A model generated the notes under the pieces. The model saw only the letters and a list, made by a program, of their open reading frames with translations, was not told the origin of the DNA and did no database searches. This document shows, piece after piece, positions 15,238 through 23,987 of a stretch of 44,911 nucleotides of DNA. A program made the position numbers and the translations under genes. Every line of letters starts with the position of its first letter. Position 1 is the first letter of the stretch. Origin of the DNA: an uncultured Porphyromonadaceae bacterium (GTDB lineage: Bacteria > Bacteroidota > Bacteroidia > Bacteroidales > Muribaculaceae); contig URTA01000013.1 in assembly GCA_900550645.1 (NCBI GenBank), positions 1-44,911 of the forward strand. The letters are read 5' to 3'.

Positions 15238-18200
15238 TTAGATTACCACCTTCTGGACAGTGTTGCCTACCTTAACGAGGTATATGCCAGCCGGCAGGTT
15301 TATCTTTACGCAGTCATGCTCCCCTTGCCTATGGGCTACTTCAACGCCTTGGTATGTATATACACTTATTGATTTTCCCTCTGAACCGAATATGGAGACA
15401 GACTCGTTGTCTGTCAGGACAACAATCTTTTCGTCTGCATTGATGACCTGTATTCCTGAAACCTCCGAGACGCAGATGTTGTCTATTGCTATGAACTCGC
15501 GGTAGCCTCTGAGTGTGCCGTAGAACAAAAGAGACAGAGCCGGCGCGTCTTTGTAGGCAGAGAGGTCGTATGTGAGTTTCTGCCAGCCTCGTTGACCTTG
15601 TGTCAAGTCTACTGGTTCGCCGAGAGGTATGAATGTGTCCTCGTCTGTTGTCACCATTGCTTGTATAACAGGAGGCGTGTCGTATGCCTTGTCCAGCCCT
15701 GCATACACGTATAAAGTCAACTGCGCAGATTTGCCGTCCAGCGTGATTTTTGGTGAAATCAATGTGTTGTCAAGGGCATAGTCCTCTTGTCTATTGATCA
15801 GGGCTGCCATTCCCCCGTCATTGTCCTGACTGTATACGCCTGGGTAAACCGTCTGCATTGCATCGTCGGAAACCCAGCCCCACAGTGCGTCGGTAGAGCC
15901 TGTGTTGACCATTGCCCACGGTTTGGTAGTATATGCTCCTTCCGGAAATGATTCTGTGTATGGCATGTTGTAGGGTTTGCCGAGTATGGAGAAGGATATC
16001 GATGTGACACCTTCAGTCTCTCCTTGCAATGGTCTTACGCCATAGTAGGCTATCTCTTGCTGGTCTGTAGGCGTGCGGTCTACGAAATAGGAATTGTCAG
16101 ATGTTGTGCCTAACAGGGAGAACTGCTTCTCTTCCGGCTGTTCCGGGTCAATGGAATAAATGTTGAACCGTAGATTGTCGCTGTCAATGATACCTCCGTT
16201 AATGCCTTCATGCGGCGGTATCCAGCTCAGTGTCGGTTTTTGGTTTGTAGCGTCAGGCGTTATTTTAAGCATAGATACGCTCACGGGTATGTCAAAGCCG
16301 ACAAACACTTCAACTGGCACGGCGTTGCCGGCACCGTAACTGTTTGTGGCAACAATGGTGTACTTGTTGATGCCTTTGTCTGCATTCTCATCGGTGAATG
16401 ACAGTGCCGCGCCGGTAGCTGGAGACATGAAAGTCTTTATCGGCATACCGGTAGCGGTCTCTCCACGGAAGACATTAATGCCCGTAATTTCATCAAGGTC
16501 GTTGCCCGCCATGTCCATAGCTGGAGCCGTAAACGTTATTGTGGCAGAAAGCGAGCCGTCCGAAGCCGGTGTCGCCTCAATGTCGGCAACCTCTCCAGGA
16601 GCTTTTGCCGAACCCTTCAATGTCAGATTAAGGTTCGTGATAGAATGGCTTATGTACGTGTAGTCGGCATTTGCAACAGCTTTCCAACCGAGATAGTAAA
16701 CGCCGCTTTTCTCTACGGTAAACTGATGGCTTACGGGAGCTGCCATATCGCCAGTACGCGGCAGGTCTGCCACTTCGACTGTCATGCCGTCTGGAGTCGG
16801 GCTTGTCCCGAGCATGAACTTGTATATGTTCTCCTCTTTTGAGTCATTTAATGCCAGATCGTAATCGAGTTGGTACACAGTCCCGGCTTCGAGCATGAAC
16901 GCGGGGCTTGTCATAGTCAGCGACACAGGTGTCTGTGTGCAGAAATACGTTACCTCGAGACCGCCGTTGTAGTTCTTGCCGAACTGTACTTCCGCGTCTT
17001 CTGGCAGGTTTTCACCGTAATATGAAAACAGCGACACATGGCGAGGATCAGAAAAATTCTCTGTATACGGAGTGCTGTATATGCCAATGAAAGCTGTCGC
17101 TTCGGCTTCAGCTCCGTATCCATAGCTGTTCTTGAACCTTACCGTATACGTATGGAAGTCTGTGTCAGGAACAGACGTGTCGCTCCATTCCAGCTTGCTG
17201 CCAGGTGCCGGTGCTGATACTGACCCGACAGGTGTTTCTGAATTGTCGCGGAATATGTCGGCAGACTCCAGTGATGACAGCGCAGTGCCGTCAATAGCAT
17301 TTCCCGGAGCTGTGAATGTCAGTTTCGCGCTTAGCCCATAGTCAGCATCTGGATTGATTTCAAGGTCTGCAGTGGCAGACGGAGCCTTGATGTTGCCTAC
17401 TTCCTCGAAGCTCATGCTCTTCATGCGGAACATGAATCCAGGCATTGCGCCGTCAGTCTTGTCTGAGTTAGACTGGTATTTCAGGCACAGGTAATAGTCG
17501 CCGTCTTGAGGCACATAGAAGTCGCCGGTTATGTCTTTTGCGCTGTTGCCGGTGCTGTATTTGTTCCATTCAGCGAAATTTACGAAACTGTTCAGGTCCT
17601 CGGCAGTGTTGCCTGTGCCGTATGCCATGGCGAAATTTTCCTGAGCGTATGCAGACCCGGCTTGCGCATATACGCTCATACGGTATAGAGTCCCGGCTTT
17701 GAGCGCAATTCTCGGAGTAATCAGCCAGTTGTCAGCTTCACCTCCGTATGGGCAGCTGATAGACAATTCATTGTTCCAGGAATTGTATGACCAGTTCTCA
17801 TTGTTTCCCGCGATGTCGGCTGTCGTGAAAAGTGTTGCCGCGCCAGGGTTGTCGAATACGAATGTGTACGGGACAGTGAATGAACGGCCGAATAGAATTT
17901 CATCGGATGTCGCGAATGTAGACGACTTGCCTCCGCAGGTGGTTTGTATTTTGAAGCTGTACCGGGCCATGTCTTCGGGCAGAGAGCCAGAATAAGTCGT
18001 TTCTGCGATATTCTCGGCAACCGGCACATTCCCAGGCATGCGATATACGTTGAAACGTTGGCTTGAAGCGTCAATATAGCCTCCGTTTACGCCTGTGGAG
18101 GACGCTTCCCAAGTCAACGAAGCAACACCGTCATTGACTTCGAAGCCGGTTACAACAGGAGGCTGCGGAGTGTCGTTGCCGGCAAATTCATAGACGTATG

Positions 18201-19308
18201 CAGCAGGGGCAAAGCCGGCACTGTTTTTCACCATCAGGTAGACATAGTGGTTTCCCTCAGCCAGGGAGCAGTCGTATGTTATCGGCGAGCCGCCGGCAGC
18301 ATTCCCTTCCACTGCTATTTCTCCGTCTAGCCAAAGCTCGTAATACACCTCGCCGGAAACGGGGCTTCCGTCAAAGGTTTTGGATGGCAATGTGGCTGAA
18401 ACTGTGGCGGAGGAACTTCCGGGAGAAACGTATGATACTTTGAGGTCAGTGACTGCGGCTGGTGCTTTAGGCAGCGCGGTGTTGTCTTCAAACCATGCGC
18501 CTACGATTTGTTCTCCGTGGTCGAGAGACTGTATGAGCGTGGCAGAGCCGGTTTGCGTGTCAACAGCATAAATGCCGCTGCCGGAAGTGGTGCAGGCAGT
18601 CCAAAGAAAATTGCCATTCGCGTTGTCCCAAACCAGTGACTGTGTGGATTGCTGTACATTTACGCCAGTAGACCCGACAAGAGTTGTTGTTCCTCTTTTT
18701 CTGTCGATTTCGTACAGGTCTCCTGCTGTTGATATGGCGTAGAAGCGACCGTCTGGCGTGTTGCCCAAGGCGACGATGGCGAATTTGCTCTTCCATTTGG
18801 TGATTTGGTTGTACCCCATCGGGTCTGTCGAGAATGTTGACCAATAAAGACCTGTCAGGTCGTCATTGTATTCGACGGCGTAGATTTGGCCGCTGGCTAA
18901 GTCGTAAGTCATGCCGCAGCCGACAGCTTCCCAGTTGACATTTTCTTCTATGTACTGTTGTGCGACCAGAGAGTATGATTGTGTGTCGATACAGTCATAT
19001 CCCACACTCAACAGAGAACCGAATATCGTTATGGGACGCACGCCGTAGAATTTTCCCCGGCAGTTTGCGCCAGACATGAAATCCAAAGCCATGCGGCTGT
19101 ATTTCTTTTCAATGGCTGGATTCTGCCCCATCGTGAAGCGGTACAGTCCCGTTGGGGCTTGGGTCACTGACATGTTTGCCCATTCGTCAGAGTAGACGAG
19201 AGCTCCGTTGAACATCCGCCCGTTGTAGTCGGACAGGTCTACTCCCCTTGCCAAAGGGCTTGCGAGTGTCGTCAACAGGCATACGGTGGTTAGTTTCTTG
19301 AATCTCAT
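15238..19308 (-). CDS. Large modular exported protein with Fn3-like/MAM-like repeats and a type IX-like sorting domain
   Basis: This 1356-residue protein begins with a signal peptide (about residues 1-22). Next comes a region of about 280 residues with recurring GxxYxI/V-type strands, suggesting a propeller. Alternating fibronectin-III-like units (for example from APAAVTDLKVSY and KAPSATADLEIN) and jelly-roll or MAM-like units follow. The latter open with PYTFVFDNP, PYTENFSDP and PYTESFPEG, and show LITPRIALKAG or LISPKITLDGK strands. The last ~70 residues end LPAGIYLVKVGNTVQKVVI, a type IX secretion C-terminal domain pattern. It starts 19 bases after the C10 protease stop, so both share an mRNA. 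Surface adhesion or glycoprotein binding is likely; no catalytic motif was seen. Confidence 0.87.
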   Translation of the reverse strand: MRFKKLTTVCLLTTLASPLARGVDLSDYNGRMFNGALVYSDEWANMSVTQAPTGLYRFTMGQNPAIEKKYSRMALDFMSGANCRGKFYGVRPITIFGSLLSVGYDCIDTQSYSLVAQQYIEENVNWEAVGCGMTYDLASGQIYAVEYNDDLTGLYWSTFSTDPMGYNQITKWKSKFAIVALGNTPDGRFYAISTAGDLYEIDRKRGTTTLVGSTGVNVQQSTQSLVWDNANGNFLWTACTTSGSGIYAVDTQTGSATLIQSLDHGEQIVGAWFEDNTALPKAPAAVTDLKVSYVSPGSSSATVSATLPSKTFDGSPVSGEVYYELWLDGEIAVEGNAAGGSPITYDCSLAEGNHYVYLMVKNSAGFAPAAYVYEFAGNDTPQPPVVTGFEVNDGVASLTWEASSTGVNGGYIDASSQRFNVYRMPGNVPVAENIAETTYSGSLPEDMARYSFKIQTTCGGKSSTFATSDEILFGRSFTVPYTFVFDNPGAATLFTTADIAGNNENWSYNSWNNELSISCPYGGEADNWLITPRIALKAGTLYRMSVYAQAGSAYAQENFAMAYGTGNTAEDLNSFVNFAEWNKYSTGNSAKDITGDFYVPQDGDYYLCLKYQSNSDKTDGAMPGFMFRMKSMSFEEVGNIKAPSATADLEINPDADYGLSAKLTFTAPGNAIDGTALSSLESADIFRDNSETPVGSVSAPAPGSKLEWSDTSVPDTDFHTYTVRFKNSYGYGAEAEATAFIGIYSTPYTENFSDPRHVSLFSYYGENLPEDAEVQFGKNYNGGLEVTYFCTQTPVSLTMTSPAFMLEAGTVYQLDYDLALNDSKEENIYKFMLGTSPTPDGMTVEVADLPRTGDMAAPVSHQFTVEKSGVYYLGWKAVANADYTYISHSITNLNLTLKGSAKAPGEVADIEATPASDGSLSATITFTAPAMDMAGNDLDEITGINVFRGETATGMPIKTFMSPATGAALSFTDENADKGINKYTIVATNSYGAGNAVPVEVFVGFDIPVSVSMLKITPDATNQKPTLSWIPPHEGINGGIIDSDNLRFNIYSIDPEQPEEKQFSLLGTTSDNSYFVDRTPTDQQEIAYYGVRPLQGETEGVTSISFSILGKPYNMPYTESFPEGAYTTKPWAMVNTGSTDALWGWVSDDAMQTVYPGVYSQDNDGGMAALINRQEDYALDNTLISPKITLDGKSAQLTLYVYAGLDKAYDTPPVIQAMVTTDEDTFIPLGEPVDLTQGQRGWQKLTYDLSAYKDAPALSLLFYGTLRGYREFIAIDNICVSEVSGIQVINADEKIVVLTDNESVSIFGSEGKSISVYTYQGVEVAHRQGEHDCVKINLPAGIYLVKVGNTVQKVVI

Positions 19309-19327
19309 TGTATGATTGTTGGTTGAG

Positions 19328-21697
19328 TTATCGTATTATTTTTGCGGTTTTGCCCGAAGTGTAGCGTATTATGAACACGCCGTGAGTCTCGCCTCCATGC
19401 TCCTGTATTTGTTTGCCGTCGATTGTGAAGACAGACACTATATTGTCGCGTTCCGGAGCAGTCGGTTCTACGCCGCCGAAATCGCTCACAGTGAACAGGC
19501 ATTTGGCGTTTTCCCTTGGTTGCAGGTACACGTTTTCGACCATGTTTACCAGCTTCGCGCAATAGGTCTGTCCTGCGACCGCGTTTTCCATGTAACCGCA
19601 GAACTCGATTTGCCCTTCTTCTCCGTTTTCGAGAAATATGGTTTTGACATCGACGCATCCCAAGACATTCCTTTCAGACTCGTCATAGATGTACAGTCCT
19701 ACTCCTCCGGAGAAGATGCCTTGTGTGCATATCACAGTCGCGTATGCCCTTATGTCTTTAGGGTCAACGCTGGAGGCATTGTCTATACGGAAGCCTTCTG
19801 TAGCTTCGAGCAAGGCATGGTCTTCTGGAGCAGGCAGCAATTCCACCTCTGCCAAGTCCGAGATTCTTGTCAAATCCTCGTCAACGATCGCCATCAGGTA
19901 CTTGCCTGCAGGCACTTTGGCTGAGAATGTTGACGGCATCTCCAGATGTGTTTTTTCACCGGGCATAAGGTCTATCAGATAGTTTTCGCCTTCTGCGACT
20001 TTTCTCTGAGTCGTCGGGTTGAGCAGAGCTACATTGACGTTGCCGTAATACTCTACTGAGCCGACATTGGATATCGAGGCGGAAACTGGCGCTGTCACAG
20101 TCTGATACAGATTGCCTGCATTAACATCCGTGGCTTTCAGTTCCGGATAATCCGGGTATCCGATTTCAACAGATGTATCAGTGACGTTTATCACAAGATA
20201 GTTTGGCAATGACAAGTACTGTGCGCAGATGGGGAAACACTCAGTGTAGCCGCTTACACAGGCTTCCGGACGAAGGATATAGCTGCCGGTCGGCAAGTCC
20301 TCCACTGCAATAGGACGGAATGAAATGCCTGTCACCTGTTCATCCATGGCTATGTGTTTCCCTTTGTCGCCAGGGTAATGCCTCACGCACTGCCCGTCCT
20401 TGTAGAGGCCGAGCTGAAAGTCAACGGTCGCATCTTGCCAGCCTCCGTTGCCGATTTTGCCGCCGAGTCGGACTTCAAGGTTTGTGCCTGGTGTGCGGCT
20501 AAAGTGGTTTGAACTGGCTTTCAGGGCTTCAGTAGAGTACAATTGTATGTGCGGAGAGTGCGGTTGTTCTCGCTGCGGCATTATCCCCGTTATTATCACC
20601 TGCTTGTTGTTGAACCCGCCAGAAGCGCCCCCTGTACCTTGAGACGGCGGAGTAAGTGCAGTGGTGCGGAAATATCCGTTGCTCATGCCAGACCACCCCC
20701 AGTTGATGTGGAAGAACCCTTGTGCATCGCACCCGTCGAGCACAAAGGCGTGACCGCCGGAATTTTCGGTAAAGCCGGTATAGAACACAGGCCTGTTTTC
20801 CTCCAATTCTCCGCGTATTATGTTCTCCCATTCACGGATGGAATAGTATTGTCTTGACCTGTAGGCTATAGAAGCATCGTAGCCGAAGTAGTCAACAAGC
20901 TCATGGCATATATTCCGGACATCCGCGCCGCTCTGTGCGCCGTATTCCATGTCCATGCCCACGCCGCAGTCGTACATGAGCCTTGCCACGGCATCGGCCT
21001 CCTCATCGGTATAACCGGCATCGTATGCTGGCAGCATGCTGTCCCACCGGTACTCGCTGTTGCTGAAATCTACTGTCAGCGGCCCGATTTGAGTGTTTAC
21101 AGTGGGGGTGTATGTGTGAGAGCCGGTTCCTTTAGCCGGGTATTTGTGGAAGAACATTATCTGAGCCAGTCCGGTGGCTGCGCAGCCAGTGGCAGCCCGT
21201 GATGCACCCCAATACTTGGGACAAAGCCGGTTGTAAGGCTCCAGCTGGTCCCATGCGGTATTCCCGAGCAGCGGCTGTATGCTTTCGCCTTGGTCTTTTG
21301 CCATGCTGGCGTGTCTGTCTTCTGTCGTCTGTGTGCGTAATGACTGGATTTCCTTTTGGTACACTGTTAGCAGGTATCGCATGCCGTCAGGAAGATTGTC
21401 TTCTGCCAAGTGCCCTTCCGGGGAATATGCCAATATCTCTTGAGTGCGGTCGTCCCCGCTCACAATCACCCATCCTCCGTCTCTGTTGTTGAAACCGTAA
21501 TACTCATTGTTCGGACTCGAGATAGACAGGTCCAGCTTGGTTGTCTTTTGCCGGGCTGTCGCTTTGTGGAACATAGTTGCCCTTTCCAATGCGTGAGCCT
21601 CATCCACGGCCTGGGCGTATGTCGAATTTCCCGGCGCAAAGATGATGGATGCAATCAGCAGTGTCGTCAGAGCTTTTGCTATTTGTCGTTGGTTCAT
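19328..21697 (-). CDS. C10 family (streptopain-like) secreted cysteine protease
   Basis: Starting at ATG 21697 gives 789 residues with a good signal peptide (MNQRQIAKALTTLLIASIIF). An upstream frame extension to 21730 would cover the promoter and is rejected. A propeptide resembling SpeB/Spi (segments such as GFNNRDGGWVIVSGDD) precedes the catalytic domain. The nucleophile is Cys172 in RAATGCAATGLAQIM, the catalytic His316 lies in GGHAFVLDG, and INWGWSG follows. The ~400 residues after the protease domain form beta-sandwich repeats, ending in a type IX-like sorting tail (GVFIIRYTSGKTAKIIR). It resembles streptopain and the Bacteroides and Prevotella C10 proteases. It lies downstream of an AraC/TPR regulator and in an operon with the modular protein. 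Confidence 0.92.
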   Translation of the reverse strand: MNQRQIAKALTTLLIASIIFAPGNSTYAQAVDEAHALERATMFHKATARQKTTKLDLSISSPNNEYYGFNNRDGGWVIVSGDDRTQEILAYSPEGHLAEDNLPDGMRYLLTVYQKEIQSLRTQTTEDRHASMAKDQGESIQPLLGNTAWDQLEPYNRLCPKYWGASRAATGCAATGLAQIMFFHKYPAKGTGSHTYTPTVNTQIGPLTVDFSNSEYRWDSMLPAYDAGYTDEEADAVARLMYDCGVGMDMEYGAQSGADVRNICHELVDYFGYDASIAYRSRQYYSIREWENIIRGELEENRPVFYTGFTENSGGHAFVLDGCDAQGFFHINWGWSGMSNGYFRTTALTPPSQGTGGASGGFNNKQVIITGIMPQREQPHSPHIQLYSTEALKASSNHFSRTPGTNLEVRLGGKIGNGGWQDATVDFQLGLYKDGQCVRHYPGDKGKHIAMDEQVTGISFRPIAVEDLPTGSYILRPEACVSGYTECFPICAQYLSLPNYLVINVTDTSVEIGYPDYPELKATDVNAGNLYQTVTAPVSASISNVGSVEYYGNVNVALLNPTTQRKVAEGENYLIDLMPGEKTHLEMPSTFSAKVPAGKYLMAIVDEDLTRISDLAEVELLPAPEDHALLEATEGFRIDNASSVDPKDIRAYATVICTQGIFSGGVGLYIYDESERNVLGCVDVKTIFLENGEEGQIEFCGYMENAVAGQTYCAKLVNMVENVYLQPRENAKCLFTVSDFGGVEPTAPERDNIVSVFTIDGKQIQEHGGETHGVFIIRYTSGKTAKIIR

Positions 21698-21727
21698 GTA
21701 GTAAATTGTTTGTGAAATTCGTTTTGG

Positions 21728-21735
21728 CAAATTTA
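21728..21735 (-). promoter_or_regulatory. Putative -7 box of the protease operon
   Basis: The minus strand reads TAAATTTG, 31 bases before the start at 21697. No -33 element is found at normal spacing, which fits dependence on an activator such as the neighbouring AraC protein. The box lies directly after the terminator of that regulator gene. Confidence 0.55.
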
Positions 21736-21740
21736 GTATG

Positions 21741-21780
21741 AAAAAGGAGGAAATGCGTATTCAAGCACTTCCTCCTTAGT
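21741..21780 (-). terminator. Rho-independent terminator of the AraC/TPR regulator gene
   Basis: On the minus strand AAGGAGGAA and TTCCTCCTT form a perfect 9-base-pair stem with a 16-base loop, followed by a T-rich run (TTTTTC in total). It lies about 35 bases after the stop at 21813 and separates the regulator from the protease operon. Confidence 0.8.
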
Positions 21781-21812
21781 CCAAATTCATGAAATTGGAT
21801 AAAAACCATGTG

Positions 21813-23306
21813 TTATATAGGCTGTTTGCTGTCTGTCGGGTTGTTTGGCTCGGTTTTTTCTTTTGCCATTCGGATGTATTGTGAGGGTGTCAGGCCGGTG
21901 GCTTTTTTGAATGCGCTGAAGAAGGTGGTGGGCGAGCGGAAGCCGACCTGTTCTGAAATTGCTTTCAGTGTAAGAGTGTCAGCATTGCCGTCAAGCAGCA
22001 TTTCCCTGACCTTTTGTATCCTCATGCGGTTCAGTAGTTCCCGAAAGGAAGTCCCGCCAATTTGGTTTATTGCCTCCGATACATATTTTGTATTGGAGCC
22101 TAAAGCCTTGGCAAGACTGCCGATTGAAAAATCCGGGTCAAGAAAGCCCTCCGAAGAGTTCAGGAACTCAACAATCCGATTGTACAGGATTACGGCAGAT
22201 TCGTGTCTCGCTTTTTCTGTTTTCGGGCATGGTGCGGATGTTTTTCCCATGGCCAGCTCGCGGCTTCTCTTTTCAATGAGCGTCAATTCTTGGTTGCGCC
22301 TGAACAATTCTCGGTAGGTCTTGGTCAGTTTGCGCTTTTGGATATATATGATGCTGCCTATTGAGACAGCAATGGCCAATATGAGGCTGATGCATATTAC
22401 TGTCAGTTTTTGCTTTGAGATGGTGATTCTCAATGAACTGATTTCATTTGTGGCTTTTTTTGTCTCATAGTCGGCATAGTCGCTTTTCGCCATAAGGAAA
22501 TCCTGTGACGAAGGGGACGCTTCAAGCAGACGTGCATAGAGGTCGCGGTAACGCGCTGCACTGTCAGGGCAGTGCTTAGTTTCAAATATACGTGCAAAAG
22601 CTCTGTATGCATCCAGAGTCATGGGTGTCAGGGAGTGATGCAATGAAAGATTAAGATATGGGCGCAGGTATTTCAGTGCGGAATCCAGCTCTTCCTTCTG
22701 CTCAAAGGCCGTGTATATTTCCGACAATGCGGAAGCACGGTATCGGTCATCAAGGTCATGGCTTTTGTTTATATACAAAGATTGCTTCATCTCATCGATG
22801 ACTTTGTCCCAGTTCCCTTCTTCGCGAGAGATGTAGCCCAGCCCCATGTGGTAGTCCTGTTGTTGTTGCCACTTGTTTTTTACACTGAGTTTTTTCATTT
22901 CCGTATTGTATCTCTTGGCATCAGGTATGTTGCGAAGATAGCAAGAGGTCACGGTCATGTTGTGAAGAAAAGAGGCCTGCATGTCCACGTCGTTGCCGTT
23001 GCAGCAGTGTTCATATCCCATGCGGTAAAATTTCATGGCCGAGCCGTAGTCCAGATACATCAGGTGTACATTGGCGGCATATAGATAGGCTCTTGCCAGG
23101 TCATTTTCTGAAATAGTGTTGTTGTCGGCATTGTTCATTAGGTAGGGCAGCATAAGTCTCAATGCCTCACTAAACCGTCCTTGTTCATATTCTTCTTGCC
23201 CCTTTTTCAATTCAGTTGCCCCGAAATTGCCATTTTCATGAGCATGGGACTGAAAGAAGCAGACAAGCAAGGCTAACACTGCTAAGATTGTCGATGTATG
23301 CCTCAT
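21813..23306 (-). CDS. Membrane-anchored TPR/AraC-type transcriptional regulator
   Basis: This 497-residue protein begins with a signal or anchor sequence (ILAVLALLVCFFQSHA). A tetratricopeptide-like helical region follows (about residues 30-285). Then come a transmembrane segment near 300-325 (LTVICISLILAIAVSIGSII), a coiled linker and a C-terminal AraC DNA-binding domain (about 375-485). The last has two helix-turn-helices: FSIGSLAKALGSNTKYVSEAI and LTLKAISEQVGFRSPTTFFSAFKK. This architecture occurs in Bacteroidetes regulators that sense extracytoplasmic signals. It sits immediately upstream of, and parallel to, the C10 protease operon and probably controls it. A terminator separates the units, so control would be through protein rather than co-transcription. 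Confidence 0.9.
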   Translation of the reverse strand: MRHTSTILAVLALLVCFFQSHAHENGNFGATELKKGQEEYEQGRFSEALRLMLPYLMNNADNNTISENDLARAYLYAANVHLMYLDYGSAMKFYRMGYEHCCNGNDVDMQASFLHNMTVTSCYLRNIPDAKRYNTEMKKLSVKNKWQQQQDYHMGLGYISREEGNWDKVIDEMKQSLYINKSHDLDDRYRASALSEIYTAFEQKEELDSALKYLRPYLNLSLHHSLTPMTLDAYRAFARIFETKHCPDSAARYRDLYARLLEASPSSQDFLMAKSDYADYETKKATNEISSLRITISKQKLTVICISLILAIAVSIGSIIYIQKRKLTKTYRELFRRNQELTLIEKRSRELAMGKTSAPCPKTEKARHESAVILYNRIVEFLNSSEGFLDPDFSIGSLAKALGSNTKYVSEAINQIGGTSFRELLNRMRIQKVREMLLDGNADTLTLKAISEQVGFRSPTTFFSAFKKATGLTPSQYIRMAKEKTEPNNPTDSKQPI

Positions 23307-23382
23307 GTCAAATCAGCTTTGTGCGGGTGTTGTGATGCTATGTATGTCATAATATGTAGAGAGTTCATAACCATATATGAGA

Positions 23383-23427
23383 AACGCCCTATTCCGTACC
23401 CAAAATTGGGAATAAGAATTGGGCGTT
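23383..23427 (-). terminator. Two-level hairpin downstream of tRNA-Ser(GCU)
   Basis: AACGCCC (23383-23389) pairs with GGGCGTT (23421-23427), and inside it TATTCC pairs with GGAATA around CCCaaaattGGG. Reading on the minus strand, this lies about 33 bases after the tRNA 3' end and before the AraC/TPR gene. It is a likely transcription end. Confidence 0.6.
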
Positions 23428-23460
23428 ATTTGATAATTGCTTGAAAAAATCAAGCTTCAT

Positions 23461-23551
23461 TGGCGGAGAGGACGAGATTCGAACTCGTGGTAGGATTGAG
23501 TCCTACGTCGGTTTAGCAAACCGGTGGTTTCAGCCACTCACCCACCTCTCC
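23461..23551 (-). tRNA. tRNA-Ser (anticodon GCU)
   Basis: On the minus strand the RNA begins GGAGAGGTGGGTGAGTGGC and ends CCUCUCCGCCA. The 7-base acceptor stem is perfect, with discriminator G and an encoded CCA. The anticodon loop is TTTGCTAAA within a CCGG-CCGG stem, giving GCU for AGC/AGU codons. A long variable arm (TAGGACTCAATCCTA) is diagnostic of class II tRNA-Ser, and GTTCGAATC is the T loop. Confidence 0.97.
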
Positions 23552-23606
23552 TAATTATTTGAAAAGCGTTTATGTCGTGCATAGCGGCGTTTGCCGTTTT
23601 GCGGTG

Positions 23607-23637
23607 CAAAGTTAATCAGTTTTTCCGTAGTGTGCAA
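23607..23637 (-). promoter_or_regulatory. Promoter of tRNA-Ser(GCU)
   Basis: On the minus strand TTGC (23634-23637) and TAACTTTG (23607-23614) are separated by exactly 19 bases, an ideal Bacteroidetes -33/-7 promoter. The tRNA 5' end is about 55 bases downstream. Confidence 0.75.
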
Positions 23638-23729
23638 GTTTTCGGCGATAAAATTTTCTCACTTAGACCGCAACCTCTGATTTCTAACCAGTTGCACCCG
23701 CTTATATACTCGTCAGTATCCGATACACC

Positions 23730-23933
23730 TTATCCCCAATAGCCAAGCAATGGTTTTTTGCCGCCGCAGTTGGCTATTATGCGGCGAGCGTTGGCAATGG
23801 CTGTGTCGCGCCGCTGCTTCATCTGCTGCCGTTCCTCGTCGGTATATTCATCGCAGATGTGTTTCGCCACTGCCTGACGAAAACGAGCGACATCATCGCT
23901 GTTCATCGGTGGATTTGGTATCGGGCGTATCAT
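23730..23933 (-). CDS. Small hypothetical protein
   Basis: From ATG 23933 this encodes 67 residues beginning MIRPIPNPPMNSDDVARF and ending KKPLLGYWG. It has a proline-rich start, a helical and charged middle (EYTDEERQQMKQRRDTAIANARRI) and a Gly/Lys tail. The frame remains open upstream to a TTG at 23957, but that codon overlaps the -7 box, so ATG 23933 is preferred. No signal peptide, membrane segment or known domain is recognised. A near-ideal promoter (23955-23985) directly before it is the best argument that it is a real gene. Function is unknown. Confidence 0.6.
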   Translation of the reverse strand: MIRPIPNPPMNSDDVARFRQAVAKHICDEYTDEERQQMKQRRDTAIANARRIIANCGGKKPLLGYWG

Positions 23934-23954
23934 GTCTGATGAGTTTATATGTTG

Positions 23955-23985
23955 CAAAGGTAATAAATAATGCGTGACGGTGCAA
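23955..23985 (-). promoter_or_regulatory. Promoter of the small hypothetical gene
   Basis: On the minus strand TTGC (23982-23985) and TACCTTTG (23955-23962) have a 19-base spacer. It lies in the short gap after the antiporter stop at 23988, and the predicted leader is only about 15 bases. Confidence 0.7.
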
Positions 23986-23987
23986 GT

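Noticed and set aside
15238..21697. Prophage or polymorphic toxin island
   Set aside because: No phage structural, integrase, toxin or immunity genes are seen; the proteins fit secreted protease and adhesin families.
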